Shown piece by piece: positions 35,752-45,421 of a stretch of 64,000 bases of DNA. Numbering within the stretch: position 1 is the stretch's first letter; each line of letters starts with the position of its first letter. The position numbers were made by a program, and so were the translations under genes. The stretch is from the NCBI GenBank assembly GCA_016789265.1, contig JAEUQK010000030.1:1-64000 (forward strand), read 5' to 3'. The notes beneath the pieces were generated by a model. It ran no database searches. It was not told the origin of the DNA and saw only the letters and a program-made list of their open reading frames with translations. This DNA comes from Blastocatellia bacterium (GTDB lineage: Bacteria > Acidobacteriota > Blastocatellia > Pyrinomonadales > Pyrinomonadaceae).

Positions 35752-36456
35752 TTACTCCAGATCCCGTGTATCGAGATCGTCAAAAAGATCTGCAAGCCTA
35801 AGCGACTTGTCTTCACCGTCATCGTAACTGCTCAGGGTCGGAACGGAACGGTTCTGAGTACGCGAGCTTCGGCCGCGTGTGTTTTGGCTCTGAGGTGCGC
35901 TGACTGCGGTCTTTACAGTTCCTGGTTTCCTTTCGCCGGCTAGCGGAATACTCGCTTTCGGAACAACGCTCGTTGCATCTGAACCCGGATTGCTTGAAAC
36001 TTCCTCCGACCGTTTGACCGCGCTGGTAACTTGGGTCGGCGTTACCATCGGTTTCGAGTTCGCTACTTGCACGACGTCATCACCAGGCAAATTGCTCGAC
36101 ATCAGTAAAAAAACGAATGTACCTGCAATGCTGAGAACCGCAATTCCGGCCCCTGCAGCAACAAGTCCACGAGGGAACGCAAATACCGTCATCAGTGCCT
36201 GTATTAGCGACTCTAATTTGCTGGGTACTGCGACGGGTATAACAATTTCCGGCGTCATCATCGGTACGAATTCGGTCATTCGCCATTCGTAAACGGAATA
36301 ACGCGAATCTGAAAGCAAAGCTAATTCTTCAACACAGGCCTCACAATTCTCCAGATGCTCTTCAAATTGCAGACGTTCCGCATCGGTGGCTTCATCATAA
36401 AGATATGAAAGTACATCACCGTCAAAGCTACAATTGGTATTACTTACGATGCTCAT
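35752..36456 (-). CDS. Anti-sigma factor with zinc-finger domain
   Basis: 234 residues. N-terminal zinc-finger (zf-HC2) pattern: His34, Cys38, Cys41 (FEEHLENCEACVEE), with an earlier Cys9. One membrane helix (about 98-119), then a periplasmic Ser/Thr/Pro-rich tail (about 125-234). It lies three bases after the sigma gene and before the Spy-like gene, so it is likely the membrane-bound antagonist of the sigma factor. The redox or stress cue is unknown. Confidence 0.85.
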   Translation of the reverse strand: MSIVSNTNCSFDGDVLSYLYDEATDAERLQFEEHLENCEACVEELALLSDSRYSVYEWRMTEFVPMMTPEIVIPVAVPSKLESLIQALMTVFAFPRGLVAAGAGIAVLSIAGTFVFLLMSSNLPGDDVVQVANSKPMVTPTQVTSAVKRSEEVSSNPGSDATSVVPKASIPLAGERKPGTVKTAVSAPQSQNTRGRSSRTQNRSVPTLSSYDDGEDKSLRLADLFDDLDTRDLE

Positions 36457-36458
36457 TG

Positions 36459-37040
36459 CTAAACCACCTCGACCGGCGAACGTTCCAGCCTCAGCCTTAA
36501 TTGCTTCAGTGCGGTATAAAGCCGACTCTTTACAGTACTCAAGGGGATCTCAAGTGTTTCCGATATCTCCTGAAACGTCATTTCTTCGAATTCCTTCATA
36601 ACCACTACCTGGCGAAGGTCTACAGGTAACGCGCTAACTGCCTGTCGGACCACGTTCAGCCGTTCTGCCTGTTCGGCTTTGTTTCCCGGAGACAGTCTCG
36701 CAGGGGCAACAAAGATCCGGTCACCTTCGCCAGCCTCATCGTCCAAATACTCCTCCGATCGTGTTTTATGGCGACGTTTAACTGTCAAACATTGATTGAC
36801 CGCGATCCGATGCAGCCAAGACGATACCTTTGCTTCGCCACGAAACCGCCCAATATTCCGGTATGCGGCGATAAAAGTCTCTTGAGCCGCATCCCTCGCC
36901 TCATCCTCACGGGTGAGCATTCCAAAACAGAGGGCGAAGATCTTCCGCTCCCATCTCCTTACTATTTCGCCGAACGCGTCCGGATCTTCCGAAATCGCCA
37001 ATTCGACTAGCTGTTCGTCCGCAAGGTCTCTATACATCAA
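36459..37040 (-). CDS. ECF-type RNA polymerase sigma factor
   Basis: 193 residues. Sigma-70 region 2 (about 10-75, ALCFGMLTREDEARDAAQETF) and region 4 (about 130-185, VVVMKEFEEMTFQEISETLEIPLSTVKSRLYTALKQL) with HTH. No region 1 or 3, which is the ECF architecture. Likely regulates its own operon with the anti-sigma factor and Spy-like protein downstream. ATG 37040 or 37037 (adjacent Met) are both possible. Confidence 0.93.
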   Translation of the reverse strand: MMYRDLADEQLVELAISEDPDAFGEIVRRWERKIFALCFGMLTREDEARDAAQETFIAAYRNIGRFRGEAKVSSWLHRIAVNQCLTVKRRHKTRSEEYLDDEAGEGDRIFVAPARLSPGNKAEQAERLNVVRQAVSALPVDLRQVVVMKEFEEMTFQEISETLEIPLSTVKSRLYTALKQLRLRLERSPVEVV

Positions 37041-37069
37041 CTCGTGTGACCAGCACCTTATTCACGAGA

Positions 37070-37075
37070 ATTATA
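37070..37075 (-). promoter_or_regulatory. Possible -10 element of the sigma-factor operon
   Basis: TATAAT on the reverse strand, 30 bases before the sigma-factor ATG. The -35 region is not convincing; an ECF-type promoter was not recognised. Confidence 0.3.
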
Positions 37076-37193
37076 CAGCCAAAACAGAGACCGCTTAAAA
37101 ATTGCGATCTGTGTGGAATTAAGACGTATCATTCTTCAGAAAAGTTGAGATAGTTCCGCGATTTTCCACGCGTTCTACAGACGGGAGACGCTA

Positions 37194-38054
37194 ATGACAG
37201 AATTCAACCTAAGGCCCGTGAATCACGGCGACCAAGAACGCGTAGGAAAGATAATCTACGATGCCTTCTATCACATCTCGAACGTCCACAACTTTCCGCC
37301 CGATTTTGCATCGGAAGATATAGCGGTAGAACTCGCCGGAATGCTCTTGACACATCCAAGTATTTACGGGATCGTGGCGGAGTCCGATGGGGTCGTGATT
37401 GGAAGCAATTTCCTTTGGGAAGCAGATGAGGTGCCCGGCGTGGGGCCTATTACGATCGATCCTGGCTCACAGAACAGTTCTATCGGAAAAGCGCTTATGC
37501 TCGATGTTATCCACCGTGCCGAACAAACCAACGCCAACTCGGTGCGTCTGGTCCAGGCGGCATATCACAATCGCTCTCTTGCGCTTTATACAAAGCTTGG
37601 ATTCGATGCTGTTTCACCACTTTCAGCGATGAGCGGCCCTACCTTTAACGCCATTATCGATGGATATGATACAAGGCCAATGACCGCCGATGACGTAGAT
37701 TATGCTGATGCCGTGTGTATCGCGGTTCATGGTATCAGTCGTAAAAACGAGATAGCAGGTTCCGTAGACAGAGGTTCAGGTTATGTCGTCGAACATCGCG
37801 GCCTTATCACAGGTTACACGACCGGATTGGGATACTTTGGCCACACTGTTGGCACCACCAATGAAGAATTGAAAGCGCTGATCGGATCGGGGCAAGAGAT
37901 TACCGGCCCCGGTTTCCTCCTACCGACTACAAACAGTGTAATAATGCGATGGTGTTTCGAAAATGGACTGCGTATCGGCCATCCTATGACCTTGATGAAC
38001 CGGGGAGTATATCAGGTACCCAGGGGAGCATTTATGCCCTCTATCCTCTATTAA
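37194..38054 (+). CDS. GNAT-family N-acetyltransferase
   Basis: 286 residues. N-terminal GNAT domain (about 5-135: acetyl-CoA loop ITIDPGSQNSSIGKALM, and YTKLGF motif) followed by a second domain (about 140-286) with a GNAT-like C-terminal half (GYTTGLGYFGHTVG, GPGFLLPTTNSVIMRWCFENGLRIG). This resembles two-domain GNATs such as those with an SCP2-like or second GNAT part. Substrate unknown. It is divergent from the sigma-factor operon and has a moderate ribosome binding site (ACGGGAGACGCT). Confidence 0.78.
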   Translation: MTEFNLRPVNHGDQERVGKIIYDAFYHISNVHNFPPDFASEDIAVELAGMLLTHPSIYGIVAESDGVVIGSNFLWEADEVPGVGPITIDPGSQNSSIGKALMLDVIHRAEQTNANSVRLVQAAYHNRSLALYTKLGFDAVSPLSAMSGPTFNAIIDGYDTRPMTADDVDYADAVCIAVHGISRKNEIAGSVDRGSGYVVEHRGLITGYTTGLGYFGHTVGTTNEELKALIGSGQEITGPGFLLPTTNSVIMRWCFENGLRIGHPMTLMNRGVYQVPRGAFMPSILY

Positions 38055-38141
38055 CCTGGATTTGGGCGGCAGTGCCCTTGAGCTGTCGCCATTCTTCAAG
38101 TCATTTCTTACAACCAAGTGCGATCAGTTCATAACCCGTTC

Positions 38142-38161
38142 CGGCATTTACAAAAATGCCG
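38142..38161. repeat. Short inverted repeat before the DinB-like gene
   Basis: CGGCATTT, loop ACAA, AAATGCCG (38142-38161): a perfect 8-base stem in the 129-base gap between the GNAT and DinB-like genes. No T-run follows, so it is not a standard terminator. It could be a leader hairpin or chance. Confidence 0.3.
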
Positions 38162-38183
38162 AATGTGGGCAAGATTGCGTTAG

Positions 38184-38687
38184 ATGGACGACAAAAACAA
38201 CCTTTTGATCCATTTTCTTGCGGCATTGGCCTACAGGACGCAGAAGGCATTACGAAACGCTCCGGAAGGGTTTTGGGACTTTGACGCTGGTAACAAGACG
38301 CGAACGCCCAAAGAACTGATTCGGCACATGACCAGTGTGCTCGGCTATTCACGAACGTTCTTTATCGGCGGCGATTATTGGCCGGATCCGCTTCCAACCT
38401 TTGAAGACGAGATCGCTCGATTTCACGATATGCTCTCATCTATAAAGCAGCATCTTGAAAATGGAGACGATCCTAAAGACGGGATCACGCCCGAACGTCT
38501 GCTTCAAGGGCCGTTTTCTGACGCTATGACTCATGCCGGCCAACTTGCAATGCTGCGGCGAATTTTCGGTGATCCGGTCCCACCGGAGAATTTTGTCGTC
38601 GCCGACATTTCATCAAATAATGTTTCAGCCAAACAACCGAAACCGGTCAGCCCGGATGAGATGTGGCCCGAATCGGAGATCAATTGA
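38184..38687 (+). CDS. DinB-like protein
   Basis: 167 residues, four-helix bundle of the DinB/YfiT superfamily. The metal-triad helices are visible: helix with KELIRHMTSVLGYSR (His around 48) and DAMTHAGQLAMLRR (His around 130), plus an N-terminal HFLAALAYRT. This superfamily includes bacillithiol transferases and unknown metal-dependent enzymes. The typical three-His set is only partly clear, so catalytic status is uncertain. No partner gene nearby. Confidence 0.72.
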   Translation: MDDKNNLLIHFLAALAYRTQKALRNAPEGFWDFDAGNKTRTPKELIRHMTSVLGYSRTFFIGGDYWPDPLPTFEDEIARFHDMLSSIKQHLENGDDPKDGITPERLLQGPFSDAMTHAGQLAMLRRIFGDPVPPENFVVADISSNNVSAKQPKPVSPDEMWPESEIN

Positions 38688-38716
38688 AACCACTGCAATT
38701 AGGAGAATCTTAAAAA

Positions 38717-39526
38717 ATGCTTAATGAACTTTTAGTGACGGTTCAACACCGTTCACTTCCTATTATGTTCGCAGTTTTACTTGCATTTCCAGTCTTCTCT
38801 CAACAACCAGGTCAGGACGAAAAGGAAGTCCACATTGGGGTGAAGGCCGGTGTCAGTATCCCAAACTTGGTTGGCGGGAGCGATTTCGAAGTGACGAGAG
38901 ACTATAGATCCCGTGTGGACTTCAACCTCGGAGCAATTGTCGATGTCGGCCTAACAAGACGATTTTCGATCCAGACTGGTCTCGAATACGCACCGCAAGG
39001 CGGGAAGCGGAACGGTATTCAGCCGATCACATCGCCTCTACCGGGGCTTCCTCCACCGCCACTGGGTTCCTATTATTTCGGTGATTTCAAGAATACGGCG
39101 AAACTCAATTACCTAGAAGTTCCCGTGCTTTTTAAGTACACATGGAAACGGAAATCAGGTCCGCAGCCTTATTTGAATGCCGGGCCGTATTTCGGTTATT
39201 TAATGAAAGCCACACAAGTGACGCGCGGCACCAGTACGCTTTACATCGACCGAAACGGAACCCCGCTGCTCTTGCCCCCCGCAGGTACGCCGGTGCCCCC
39301 GATCTCATTTGACGCCGACACCGACGTGACCGACGAACTTCATCGTACAAACATAGGATTCACGGGCGGAGGCGGCTTAAGGTTTCCACATAAAAAGAAC
39401 TACTATTTCGTCGATGTGCGCGGGTCCTATGGATTCCGCACGCTTCAAAAAGACACTGTTACCGATGGTAACAGCAAGACTGGCTACCTGGTGATCTCTT
39501 TTGGATATGCGTTCAAAGTCCGATGA
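38717..39526 (+). CDS. Outer-membrane beta-barrel protein
   Basis: 269 residues with a signal peptide (hydrophobic about 14-26, cleavage after FSQQ). The mature part begins EVHIGVKAGVSIPNL, matching the PorT/OMP_b-brl family start, and alternates strands (FSIQTGLEYAP, LNYLEVPVLFKYTW, FGYLMKA) ending in FGYAFKVR with a C-terminal aromatic-like residue pattern of outer-membrane barrels. Probably an eight- to ten-stranded barrel. Function unknown. A bidirectional terminator follows. Confidence 0.82.
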   Translation: MLNELLVTVQHRSLPIMFAVLLAFPVFSQQPGQDEKEVHIGVKAGVSIPNLVGGSDFEVTRDYRSRVDFNLGAIVDVGLTRRFSIQTGLEYAPQGGKRNGIQPITSPLPGLPPPPLGSYYFGDFKNTAKLNYLEVPVLFKYTWKRKSGPQPYLNAGPYFGYLMKATQVTRGTSTLYIDRNGTPLLLPPAGTPVPPISFDADTDVTDELHRTNIGFTGGGGLRFPHKKNYYFVDVRGSYGFRTLQKDTVTDGNSKTGYLVISFGYAFKVR

Positions 39527-39552
39527 GGCCAACTAACACTAACAATTAAAAT

Positions 39553-39577
39553 GGGCGGTTCCTGGCCGCCCTTTTTT
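39553..39577. terminator. Bidirectional terminator between the barrel gene and proS
   Basis: GGGCGG (39553-39558), loop TTCCTGG, CCGCCC (39566-39571) and T6 for the forward strand; A/T-rich ATTTTAAT on the reverse strand side for proS. Strong stem. Confidence 0.85.
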
Positions 39578-39593
39578 AATATTTGGAAATGAC

Positions 39594-41078
39594 TTAATAG
39601 GCTCGCGCAAAAAGAACCCGTTTGGGGGAGTCCTTTCCCGAATAAACGCATTTTCCAGCCATTTCATCTGATATCAGAGGGATACATCGTATAGTCGCCT
39701 TTGTCTCTTCCTTTATCTTCGCTTCCGTTTCGGCCGTGCCGTCCCAGTGGGCCATTAGAAATCCGCCCTTTTCGATCTGCTCCTTGAATTCGTCCCACGT
39801 ATCGACGAGAAATGTATTATCTTCGCGGAACCTGAGAGCTTTGTTGTAAATATTTTCCTGGATCTCGTCGAGCAAGAGTTTGATCCCTAGAACGAATTCT
39901 TCAGGTTTCTCGAAATCTACTGCCCTCGATTCCTTTGTCAGCGTGTCTCGCCTTGCAACTTCCACCGTGCCGTTCTCAAGGTCACGCATGCCGATACCAA
40001 GTCGCACGGGTACCCCGCGCAATTCATACTCGGCAAACTTCCAGCCCGATCTTTGATTATCGCTGTCATCATACTTGACCGCGATACCCTGTGCTTTTAG
40101 TTCTCCAATGATCGGTCCGATCTTCTCGCTGATCGTGGCAAGATCTTCGGGCGATCTGTATATCGGGATGATCACAACCTGAATAGGAGCTAGTTTGGGA
40201 GGCAGAACCAATCCGTTGTCATCGGAGTGGGCCATGACAAGCGCTCCCATCATGCGCGTTGAAAGGCCCCAACTTGTGGCCCATGCATACTCAAGCTGGT
40301 TTTCCTTGTTCACAAACTGCACATCGAAAGATCTCGCAAAGTTCTGCCCCAGGAAATGCGATGTCCCGGCCTGAAGTGCTTTGCCATCTTGCATCATTGC
40401 TTCGATGCAAAAGGTCTCAACTGCTCCCGCAAACCTCTCGCTTGGCGTTTTTATCCCCTGAACGACAGGCATGCTCATCCAGTCTTCGGCAAACTCCGCG
40501 TAAACCCCTAACATCTGATGTGTTTCGCTTACCGCCTCTTCTTCGGTAGCATGAGCCGTATGGCCCTCTTGCCATAGGAACTCTGCGGTCCGAAGAAAAA
40601 GCCTTGTGCGCATTTCCCAACGAACCACATTGCACCACTGATTTACAAGTATCGGCAGATCGCGCCATGACTGGATCCAGCCCTTGTATGCATTCCAGAT
40701 GACTGTTTCTGATGTCGGACGCACTATCAACTCTTCTTCGAGCTTAGCGTTAGGATCTACCTCGAGGCCGCCGCTTCCGTCGCTTTTCAAGCGGTAGTGA
40801 GTCACAACGGCACATTCCTTGGCAAATCCCTCGGCGTGCTCCTCTTCCTTTTCAAGAAATGACTTCGGTACAAATAGTGGAAAATAGGCGTTTTGGTGAC
40901 CGGTCGCCTTGAACATATCGTCCAAGGCCCGCTGCATTTTCTCCCAGATCGCAAAACCATAAGGCTTAATTACCATACAGCCGCGGACAGCCGAATTTTC
41001 CGCAAGGTCGGCCCGCTTAACTATCTCGTTGTACCATTCGGAGTAATTCTCCGATCGCTTTGGAAGTGCTTTGCTCAT
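39594..41078 (-). CDS. proS: Prolyl-tRNA synthetase, archaeal/eukaryotic-like type
   Basis: 494 residues, class II synthetase of the shorter ProS type 3 (no bacterial editing insertion). Motifs: [17 protein letters not shown] (about 33-49), RPTSETVIW (about 132-140), [20 protein letters not shown] (motif 2, about 171-190), and the C-terminal anticodon-binding domain (about 300 onward). Ends in RVLFARAY, the typical C-terminal Tyr. Start ATG 41078 with a good promoter upstream. Divergent to proline dehydrogenase. Confidence 0.96.
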   Translation of the reverse strand: MSKALPKRSENYSEWYNEIVKRADLAENSAVRGCMVIKPYGFAIWEKMQRALDDMFKATGHQNAYFPLFVPKSFLEKEEEHAEGFAKECAVVTHYRLKSDGSGGLEVDPNAKLEEELIVRPTSETVIWNAYKGWIQSWRDLPILVNQWCNVVRWEMRTRLFLRTAEFLWQEGHTAHATEEEAVSETHQMLGVYAEFAEDWMSMPVVQGIKTPSERFAGAVETFCIEAMMQDGKALQAGTSHFLGQNFARSFDVQFVNKENQLEYAWATSWGLSTRMMGALVMAHSDDNGLVLPPKLAPIQVVIIPIYRSPEDLATISEKIGPIIGELKAQGIAVKYDDSDNQRSGWKFAEYELRGVPVRLGIGMRDLENGTVEVARRDTLTKESRAVDFEKPEEFVLGIKLLLDEIQENIYNKALRFREDNTFLVDTWDEFKEQIEKGGFLMAHWDGTAETEAKIKEETKATIRCIPLISDEMAGKCVYSGKDSPKRVLFARAY

Positions 41079-41114
41079 ATAAGAACCGTTTCGACAGGAA
41101 TCGATAAAACGAAA

Positions 41115-41143
41115 ATGATAATGTAATTGTAGGGCTTAGACAA
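41115..41143 (-). promoter_or_regulatory. Putative promoter of proS
   Basis: Reverse strand: TTGTCT (41143-41138), 17-base spacer, TATCAT (41120-41115). It lies 37 bases before the proS ATG, in the gap shared with proline dehydrogenase. Confidence 0.5.
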
Positions 41144-41205
41144 TTTTACAAAACCCTTTCATTGCAATAATCTTTGGCTTTGTGCCTTTTGGCATGCAAA
41201 CCTCT

Positions 41206-42384
41206 ATGAGCGATTTCACGCTGGACTTCCAGGACACCGAAACAGCTTTTGCGGACAAAACCGATTCCGAATTAAGAGAAAAATACAGGCTGTTCAAGAT
41301 ATTGAACTCACCCTTCCTGAATTCGCTGGGTACGTCCGCAGCTACGTTTGCTCTTTCATTGGGCCTTCCGGTCAAGGGCCTTATAAAAAAGACCATTTAC
41401 GAACAGTTTTGCGGCGGAGAAACCATTGAGGAATCTGAAGCCGCTATAAAACGGCTAGCTAAGTCAGGGATAGGTGCGATCCTTGATTATTCGGTCGAAG
41501 GAAAATCGACCGAGGAGGCATTTGATTTCACTAAGGACGAGATCATTCGCACTATCGAACGAGCGAAAGACGATCCGGCGATTCCTTTTTCCGTGTTCAA
41601 GGTGACGGGTATTGCGCCACTTGGCACCCTCGAGAAGATGAGCAGTAAGAAGAAACTCGACGCCAAAGGGCAGGCAAAATGCGAACGTATCCATTCACGC
41701 GTCAATGAGATCTGTGAGTTCGCTCATTCAATTGGCCAGCCCATATTCATTGACGCCGAGGACTCATGGATACAAGACGCTATCGATCGCCTCGCTACCG
41801 AGATGATGGAGAAATTCAACCGGGATTCACCGATCGTCTATAACACCATACAAATGTATCGGACAGACCGGCTTGAACATTTAAAGGAAGCCCGTCGGCG
41901 GGCTTCGTCAGATGGCTATTTTTACGGTGTCAAGATCGTGCGCGGTGCCTACATGGAAAAGGAACGTGAACGCGCGGCGGAGATGGGTTACCCTTCACCG
42001 ATCCACGAAGAAAAGAAGGGTACCGATCACGACTACGATGCGGCGGTTGAATATTGTTTGAAGCACGTTGATGAAGTCTCTTTTGTCGCAGGTACCCACA
42101 ATGAAAAAAGTACCCAACGTCTTGTCAGTCAAATGTACGAGCGAAGGATACTGCCAAACCACCCGCACGTGTATTTCTCTCAGCTCTATGGAATGAGTGA
42201 TAACTTAACCTATGTACTAGCAAAAAACGGTTACAACGTCACTAAATACGTTCCATACGGCCCGGTCGAGGATGCTGTACCCTATTTGATCCGACGAGCG
42301 GAGGAAAATACGGCTACCGCCGGACAAGTGAGTAGGGAACTGGACTTGATCGCAAAGGAACTGAAACGCCGAAAAGCACTATGA
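41206..42384 (+). CDS. Proline dehydrogenase
   Basis: About 392 residues from ATG 41206; GTG 41182 and ATG 41194 are in-frame alternatives and none has a clear ribosome binding site. FAD-dependent (beta-alpha)8 barrel oxidising proline to pyrroline-5-carboxylate. Conserved parts: NSPFLNSLGTSAATFALSLGLP start, KIVRGAYMEKER (FAD/substrate), YGMSDNLTYVLAKNG, YVPYGPVEDAVPYLIRRAEEN (Arg-Arg substrate pair). This is the monofunctional, eukaryote-like PRODH type. No P5C dehydrogenase next to it. Confidence 0.92.
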   Translation: MSDFTLDFQDTETAFADKTDSELREKYRLFKILNSPFLNSLGTSAATFALSLGLPVKGLIKKTIYEQFCGGETIEESEAAIKRLAKSGIGAILDYSVEGKSTEEAFDFTKDEIIRTIERAKDDPAIPFSVFKVTGIAPLGTLEKMSSKKKLDAKGQAKCERIHSRVNEICEFAHSIGQPIFIDAEDSWIQDAIDRLATEMMEKFNRDSPIVYNTIQMYRTDRLEHLKEARRRASSDGYFYGVKIVRGAYMEKERERAAEMGYPSPIHEEKKGTDHDYDAAVEYCLKHVDEVSFVAGTHNEKSTQRLVSQMYERRILPNHPHVYFSQLYGMSDNLTYVLAKNGYNVTKYVPYGPVEDAVPYLIRRAEENTATAGQVSRELDLIAKELKRRKAL

Positions 42385-42385
42385 A

Positions 42386-42745
42386 CTATCTCAGTCCCAT
42401 TAGTAACCGGATAGATCTGTCTGTAGGAAGGATACCAGGCTTTGATTTCCATTCTTGGATCAACCGATCTTCTTCGTCTGAAACTTGAATATTCAAGATA
42501 AATGACGTTTGCGTGCTATCAAAGGCCCTTTCGGTCATCGCTTCGTGAGCGATCTCAACCTTCAAGTTCTCAAGCGACCGTGCGGCTGCTTCAGCCATAT
42601 CGACATCCATAAATAGGTCGCCGTATGCCCTCACGTGCCAGACCCTGCTCTCTCCCTGAACCGAACCGCCGAGAACCCGAACCAAACCATAACCGCTCTC
42701 GATCTGGTACACCAACACATCACCGGGTGAAAAAGGTTGAGACAT
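42386..42745 (-). CDS. Small protein of unknown function
   Basis: 119 residues, cytosolic. An SH3-like N-terminal start (FSPGDVLVYQIESGYGLVRVL, about 5-25) recalls CarD-like or other small beta-barrel domains but the match is too weak to name. A C-terminal helix-strand part has EDRLIQEW. It converges on proline dehydrogenase with a gap of one base and no terminator, so read-through or antisense overlap is possible. Confidence 0.6.
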   Translation of the reverse strand: MSQPFSPGDVLVYQIESGYGLVRVLGGSVQGESRVWHVRAYGDLFMDVDMAEAAARSLENLKVEIAHEAMTERAFDSTQTSFILNIQVSDEEDRLIQEWKSKPGILPTDRSIRLLMGLR

Positions 42746-42810
42746 AATTGCGAGATTAGCATACGGCGCTGTTTGCCGATAAAATCAGGATCAGTAAGTA
42801 ATTCGAAAAT

Positions 42811-44085
42811 ATGAATCAAATCGTTACTGCAGAAGACGCCGTCAAAGCTATCCGTTCGGGCGATCGGGTCTTCGTTCATGGTGTTGCCGCCGCCCCCCAG
42901 TCGCTCATTCATGCGATGGTCGGGCGGGCATCGGAGTTAATCGGAGTCGAGATCGTGCACCTACATACCGAAGGTCCGGCACCTTACGCTGACCCGGAAT
43001 TTACAGAGAGTTTTCGCGTTAATGCTTTCTTTGTCGGATCGAATGTTCGGCCGGCAATAAACGATGGCCGTGCGGATTATATTCCTGTATTCCTTTCGGA
43101 AATACCCGCACTCTTCCGACGCGGTGTACTCCCCTTGGACGTCGCGCTGATAAATGTTTCAAGGCCTGACAAACACGGCTTTTGTTCGCTGGGTGTGTCC
43201 GTCGACATCGCAAGGGCGGCCGTAGACTGTGCAAAGACCGTGATCGCTCAGGTCAACCGCCATATGCCGCGGACTATCGGCGATGCACTTGTGCACGTTG
43301 ACGACATTGACTTCATGGTTGAGGTCGACGAACCCCTTCACGAAGTTCAGCCGCCCACGCTTTCCGATACCGATCGAGCGATCGGCGGTTATATTGCTGA
43401 AATGATCGACGACGGCGCAACCCTGCAAATGGGAATTGGTTCGATCCCGAATGCCGTACTTGCATCACTTGGTAATCACAAAGACCTCGGGATTCACACT
43501 GAAATGTTTTCCGACGGGGTGATTCCGCTTGTCGAAAAAGGAGTCGTAAACGGCCGAAAAAAAGCTAAACATCCCGGTAAGATCGTTTCGGGATTCGTGA
43601 TGGGTACAAAGCGGCTGTACGACTTTATCGACGACAATCCACAGGTACTAATGCTCGACATAGCATATGTTAACGACACGTCGGTAATACGCCGCAATCC
43701 AAAAGTCACCGCTATTAACAGCGCGATCGAGGTCGATCTGACGGGTCAGATCTGTGCCGATTCGATCGGCACAAGGCAATATTCCGGCGTTGGCGGCCAG
43801 ATGGACTTTATTCGCGGCGCATCTCTATCCGAAGATGGAAAGCCGATAATCGCGCTGCCTTCGTCCACAAATAAAGGGCAGAGTAAGATCGTCTCACAGT
43901 TAAAGTCAGGCGCCGGCGTTGTCACTACGCGCGCAAACGTGCATTACGTAGTGACAGAATATGGCGTGGCAAATCTTTACGGAAAGAACCTCCGCCAGCG
44001 TGCCCACGAGCTGATCAGGATCTCTCATCCGGACCATCGCGAATCGCTTTCAAAAGAGGCGTTTGAGCGATTTGGCGGCTGTTGA
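42811..44085 (+). CDS. Acetyl-CoA hydrolase/transferase family CoA-transferase
   Basis: 424 residues, Cat1/Cat2/AbfT family, class I CoA-transferase. Catalytic Glu in GIHTEMFSDG (about 229-238), GSIPNAVL (about 210), and SGVGGQMDFIRGAS (about 325-338). Family members transfer CoA between acetyl-CoA and 4-hydroxybutyrate, succinate, propionate or butyrate; the substrate cannot be fixed. It is followed by thiolase and 3-hydroxybutyryl-CoA dehydrogenase, fitting C4 acyl-CoA metabolism. Ribosome binding site is weak. Confidence 0.9.
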   Translation: MNQIVTAEDAVKAIRSGDRVFVHGVAAAPQSLIHAMVGRASELIGVEIVHLHTEGPAPYADPEFTESFRVNAFFVGSNVRPAINDGRADYIPVFLSEIPALFRRGVLPLDVALINVSRPDKHGFCSLGVSVDIARAAVDCAKTVIAQVNRHMPRTIGDALVHVDDIDFMVEVDEPLHEVQPPTLSDTDRAIGGYIAEMIDDGATLQMGIGSIPNAVLASLGNHKDLGIHTEMFSDGVIPLVEKGVVNGRKKAKHPGKIVSGFVMGTKRLYDFIDDNPQVLMLDIAYVNDTSVIRRNPKVTAINSAIEVDLTGQICADSIGTRQYSGVGGQMDFIRGASLSEDGKPIIALPSSTNKGQSKIVSQLKSGAGVVTTRANVHYVVTEYGVANLYGKNLRQRAHELIRISHPDHRESLSKEAFERFGGC

Positions 44086-44166
44086 ATAGAGTAGCCTGGG
44101 CCATTGTGATAATCTGGTTATTTGGGCGTTTTTGGTTAGATTTCACTATTTTCAATAGGGGTATTT

Positions 44167-45360
44167 ATGTCAGATAAAAGGGAAGCGGTCATCATAAGTG
44201 CGGCGAGAACGCCGACAGGGAAATTTCAAGGTGCCTTGAAAGGATTTTCGGCTCCCGAACTTGGAGCCATCGCAATAAAGGAAGCTGTAAGTAGAGCAGG
44301 CGTTGATCCGGCAAAAATTGATGAGGTCATCATGGGTTGTGTCGTTCAGGCCGGCATCGGACAGGCTCCAGCGCGTCAGGCGGCACTGAAAGCCGGCCTC
44401 CCACCTGAGGTTTCCGCATTGACGATCAACATGGTCTGCGGTTCCGGGTTGCGCGCGGTCGCCCTGGCATCACAGTCTGTGCAGTTAGGCGATTTTGACT
44501 TTGTAGTTGCCGGTGGTATGGAGTCAATGTCGAATATTCCTTACGCGCTGCAAACCGCCCGAGAAGGGTTTCGCATGGGAAATCAGACGGCAACCGACCT
44601 GATGATCCACGACGGCCTGTGGTGTCCTTTTGAAAACTGGCACATGGGCAATACTGGCGAAGTGGTCGCCGAGAAGCATCAGATATCGCGCGAGACACAG
44701 GACGAATTCGCATATAACTCGCACAGAAAAGCTACAGAGGCTCAGGCCGCCGGACGATTCAGGGATGAGATAGTATCGATCGAGATCCCGCAGAAAAAAG
44801 GCGACCCTATCTTGTTGGATTACGATGAGCCGGTTCGTCCTGAGACCACTGTCGAAGCGCTTGCAAAGCTAAAGCCGGCGTTTAAGAAAGACGGTGGTAC
44901 CGTGACCGCAGGCAACGCTCCGGGAGTTAACGATGGTGCTTCCGCTTTGGTCGTTACTTCAAACGAAAAGGCTGCTGAGCTTGGTGTAAGACCTCTCGGG
45001 CGAGTTGTTTCATATGCGGTATCCGGTATCGAGCCTAAACTCATAATGCTCGCGCCTGTCGAAGGCATTCGCCGCGCTGTAGCAAAGGCAGGCTGGTCGC
45101 TTGAGGACGTAGAGCTTTTCGAACTTAACGAAGCCTTTTCGGTCCAGGCACTCGGAGTAATGAAGGAATTGGGCATCAACCCCGATCTCGTCAACGTAAA
45201 CGGCGGGGCTGTTGCAATGGGCCACGCGATCGGTAACTCTGGCGGCCGTATTCTCACGACGCTTCTTTACGAAATGAAACGCCGCGGTGCAAAACGCGGT
45301 GTCGCCGGGCTTTGCCTCGGCGGCGGTAACTCGGTCGCAATGGCGGTCGAAAGCGTCTGA
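44167..45360 (+). CDS. Acetyl-CoA C-acetyltransferase (thiolase)
   Basis: 397 residues, biosynthetic-type thiolase. Active-site Cys91 ([11 protein letters not shown]), His in [16 protein letters not shown] (about 345-360) and Cys in AGLCLGGGN (about 383). Condenses two acetyl-CoA to acetoacetyl-CoA or the reverse. Strong ribosome binding site AGGGGT. Together with the neighbouring CoA-transferase and dehydrogenase it suggests acetoacetyl/3-hydroxybutyryl-CoA interconversion. Length and motifs match AtoB/PhaA. Confidence 0.94.
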   Translation: MSDKREAVIISAARTPTGKFQGALKGFSAPELGAIAIKEAVSRAGVDPAKIDEVIMGCVVQAGIGQAPARQAALKAGLPPEVSALTINMVCGSGLRAVALASQSVQLGDFDFVVAGGMESMSNIPYALQTAREGFRMGNQTATDLMIHDGLWCPFENWHMGNTGEVVAEKHQISRETQDEFAYNSHRKATEAQAAGRFRDEIVSIEIPQKKGDPILLDYDEPVRPETTVEALAKLKPAFKKDGGTVTAGNAPGVNDGASALVVTSNEKAAELGVRPLGRVVSYAVSGIEPKLIMLAPVEGIRRAVAKAGWSLEDVELFELNEAFSVQALGVMKELGINPDLVNVNGGAVAMGHAIGNSGGRILTTLLYEMKRRGAKRGVAGLCLGGGNSVAMAVESV

Positions 45361-45421
45361 TCGATTTTTGCAACACAGTCAACGGCCTTTCGTATAGTCT
45401 CTATATGGAGGCCGTCTATCT

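Noticed and set aside
38142-38161. Hairpin before the DinB-like gene as a terminator
   Set aside because: No T-run on either strand; kept only as a low-confidence repeat.
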